6,308 bases of DNA. Source: Chloroflexota bacterium (lineage in GTDB: Bacteria > Chloroflexota > Dehalococcoidia > DSTF01 > RBG-16-68-14). Shown here in pieces: positions 5,647 through 6,308 of the stretch (positions are counted from its first letter, which is position 1; every line of letters begins with the position of its first letter). The notes beneath the pieces are model-generated. The model did not search any database. It had not been told where the DNA came from and saw nothing but the letters and a program-made list of their open reading frames with translations. The DNA lies in contig JADFNZ010000092.1 of NCBI GenBank assembly GCA_022563135.1, forward strand, positions 1-6,308. The letters run 5' to 3'. The position numbers and the translations under genes were made by a program.

Positions 5647-5966
5647 ATGTCACTATCCATCTTGTCGATGGTACAAAGCAGACATTCTTAAACGTCAACA
5701 ACGGCAGACGCTGGAAAGACAACACAACGCGGGTTGTGATCCTCAATTTGCGCCGTCCGGTGGCGCGTCGCGCGGTCACTTACGTCACGTTCAAGACGAC
5801 TTTTCGCGGCGGGCTTTCCGGCGACAACTGGAACATGAACTGGGTGCGGATTTGGAGCCACGTTCCCGCACCGAAATGGCTCGTTGCAAAGCGGGGCTTC
5901 TTCCGATTCACGGGGGACCGCAAGGCCGTGTCGATGCGCGGCGACTATTTCCGATATCGTCCATAA
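5628..5966 (+). pseudogene. 3' fragment of a gene for a beta-sandwich-type domain protein
   Basis: From about 5628 the frame offset by two from the hydratase encodes a coherent 112-residue C-terminus ending at TAA 5964-5966. It opens with [15 protein letters not shown] and contains LNVNNGRRWKDNTTRVV and a later GGLSGDNWNMNWVRI. The GGNDN, NVN-G-RW-DN and GGDNWN elements resemble a domain I recall from the C-termini of secreted or surface proteins, tentatively PLAT/LH2-like; that link is from memory and unverified. There is no start codon or ribosome binding site, and the frame runs upstream only as a shadow of the hydratase, so the 5' part of this gene is missing. By hand count, 23 of the first 40 codons end in G or C, far below the hydratase. 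It is a remnant joined by rearrangement or by assembly error. Confidence 0.6.
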
Positions 5967-5984
5967 GCCGATATCGTCCCTAAG
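5951..5984 (+). repeat. 17-bp tandem duplication at the end of the fragment gene
   Basis: Two adjacent 17-bp units (5951-5967 and 5968-5984) share 16 of 17 positions, both built on CCGATATCGTCC. The first unit contains the last codons and the TAA stop; the second carries one changed base and lies in the 3' untranslated stretch. It looks like a recent slippage duplication. Confidence 0.85.
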
Positions 5985-5993
5985 CTCGTCCAG

Positions 5994-6030
5994 GGGTGCC
6001 GTCCTTCGCGGGCGGCACCCGTTCTTTTTT
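5994..6030 (+). terminator. Rho-independent terminator
   Basis: GGGTGCCG (5994-6001) pairs perfectly with CGGCACCC (6013-6020). The stem continues inward by about three pairs, including one G-U, around a TTCGC loop, and is followed by GTTCTTTTTT (6021-6030). It lies 27 bp after the stop of the truncated beta-sandwich gene and would end that transcript, so this gene end seems to be in its native setting. Confidence 0.9.
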
Positions 6031-6047
6031 CCACGTTCTTGAGTCTT

Positions 6048-6124
6048 GTAGGTCAGGCTCTCGCCTGACGCGATGCACCAGGCGACGTCTTTTCCACGTC
6101 GCGTCAGGCGGTGGCCTGACCTAC
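6048..6124. repeat. 77-bp nested palindrome of REP/MITE type
   Basis: Outer arms GTAGGTCAGGC (6048-6058) and GCCTGACCTAC (6114-6124) are perfect 11-bp complements. Inner arms CGCCTGACGCGA (6062-6073) and TCGCGTCAGGCG (6099-6110) are perfect 12-bp complements. Only three weak or mismatched positions separate the two stems, and 25 nt are left as loop. The heptamer GTCAGGC or its complement appears four times. Such long near-perfect foldbacks between genes are typical of mobile REP-like elements or MITEs. No transposase or coding sequence is present. Confidence 0.75.
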
Positions 6125-6308
6125 GGCACTTGGTCAATTGTGAGATTTCGGATTCGCGCTCCTCTTCGAGTCGCGGTTAAACGGCGTCCGATTTTCCGTT
6201 TAGCCGCAATCCCGGAGGGATGCGCGAACCCTGCAAACAACGATCGACAAAGCACTACCGTGCCGTGATGGTCTGCACCAGGCGCTGTATATAGGTTGTC
6301 GCGCGCTT
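6125..6308. other. Right-end region without an assigned gene
   Basis: No gene can be assigned in the 342 bp after 5966. Beyond the terminator and the 77-bp foldback, this right end holds the hairpin at 6173-6207. ATCCC and GGGAT (6209-6221) form a 5-bp repeat around GGA. At the edge, a minus-strand frame reads KRATTYIQRLVQTITAR and stops at TAG (6257-6255). That could be the last 17 residues of a convergent gene outside the window, but it is too short to judge. Confidence 0.5.
6173..6207. repeat. 12-bp-stem hairpin with 11-nt loop
   Basis: GCGGTTAAACGG (6173-6184) faces CCGTTTAGCCGC (6196-6207), complementary at 11 of 12 positions with the twelfth a T-G pair. No T-tract follows on the plus strand, so it is not a standard terminator. 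Its closeness to the 77-bp foldback and to the ATCCC-GGA-GGGAT repeat suggests one cluster of intergenic repeat elements. Confidence 0.6.

Noticed and set aside
5688..6137. 149-residue minus-strand frame
   Set aside because: It is antisense to the beta-sandwich fragment and crosses the terminator and foldback. It has no recognisable motif.
5996..6268. 90-residue plus-strand frame at the right end
   Set aside because: It runs through the terminator and three inverted repeats, and its sequence is that of the hairpins, with no protein-like pattern or ribosome binding site.
6255..6308. Possible last 17 residues of a minus-strand gene entering from the right edge
   Set aside because: The peptide looks protein-like but is too short to support a gene call without the sequence beyond 6308.

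Overview
The window is a high-GC bacterial segment with seven recognisable protein-coding units or remnants. No tRNA, rRNA, CRISPR array, transposase or replication origin was seen. The gene set fits an environmental, possibly uncultured bacterium: a Cu(I)-type CsoR, a linked aspartate-pathway pair, a patatin-like hydrolase, and an enoyl-CoA hydratase with almost exclusively G/C third positions. Chloroflexota or a similar high-GC lineage is a guess from general protein character. No marker gene decides it.

Layout from the left. (1) 1-711, minus strand: csoR is followed 36 bp later by an isoprenylcysteine-methyltransferase-like membrane protein that runs off the window edge. A near-consensus promoter (755-783) and a G/C-tract inverted repeat (731-747) lie in front of csoR. 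(2) 902-1786, plus strand: a patatin-like serine hydrolase, divergent from csoR, with a 32-nt hairpin in the shared intergenic region. Its stop codon is one base away from the stop of dapA, which comes from the other side. (3) 1788-3784, minus strand: asd then dapA, two adjacent steps of the lysine/meso-diaminopimelate branch, read as an operon from a promoter at 3836-3864. (4) 3976-4890, plus strand: an alpha/beta-hydrolase behind a perfect 17-bp palindrome that overlaps its -10. (5) 5011-5646, plus strand: an enoyl-CoA hydratase that is intact through both catalytic glutamates and then loses its C-terminus at about 5628-5634. From there the sequence becomes the 3' end of an unrelated gene in another frame, with lower G/C at third positions. 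(6) 5967-6308: no gene can be assigned except a possible edge fragment. The stretch holds a tandem duplication, a strong rho-independent terminator and a cluster of inverted repeats of REP/MITE type.

The most interesting observation is that the csoR and asd promoters share one design. Each has a near-identical -10 plus downstream block (TATGCTGAGG versus TATGATGAGG), followed 2-3 bp later by an A-C(5-6)-spacer-G(5-6)-T inverted repeat at the predicted transcription start. This suggests that the copper sensor CsoR, or a paralogue, may control the lysine/diaminopimelate operon as well as its own. I know of no such link. The second point is the abrupt junction inside the enoyl-CoA hydratase, which is either a real rearrangement or an assembly chimera. 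Everything right of about 5630 should be read with that caution.
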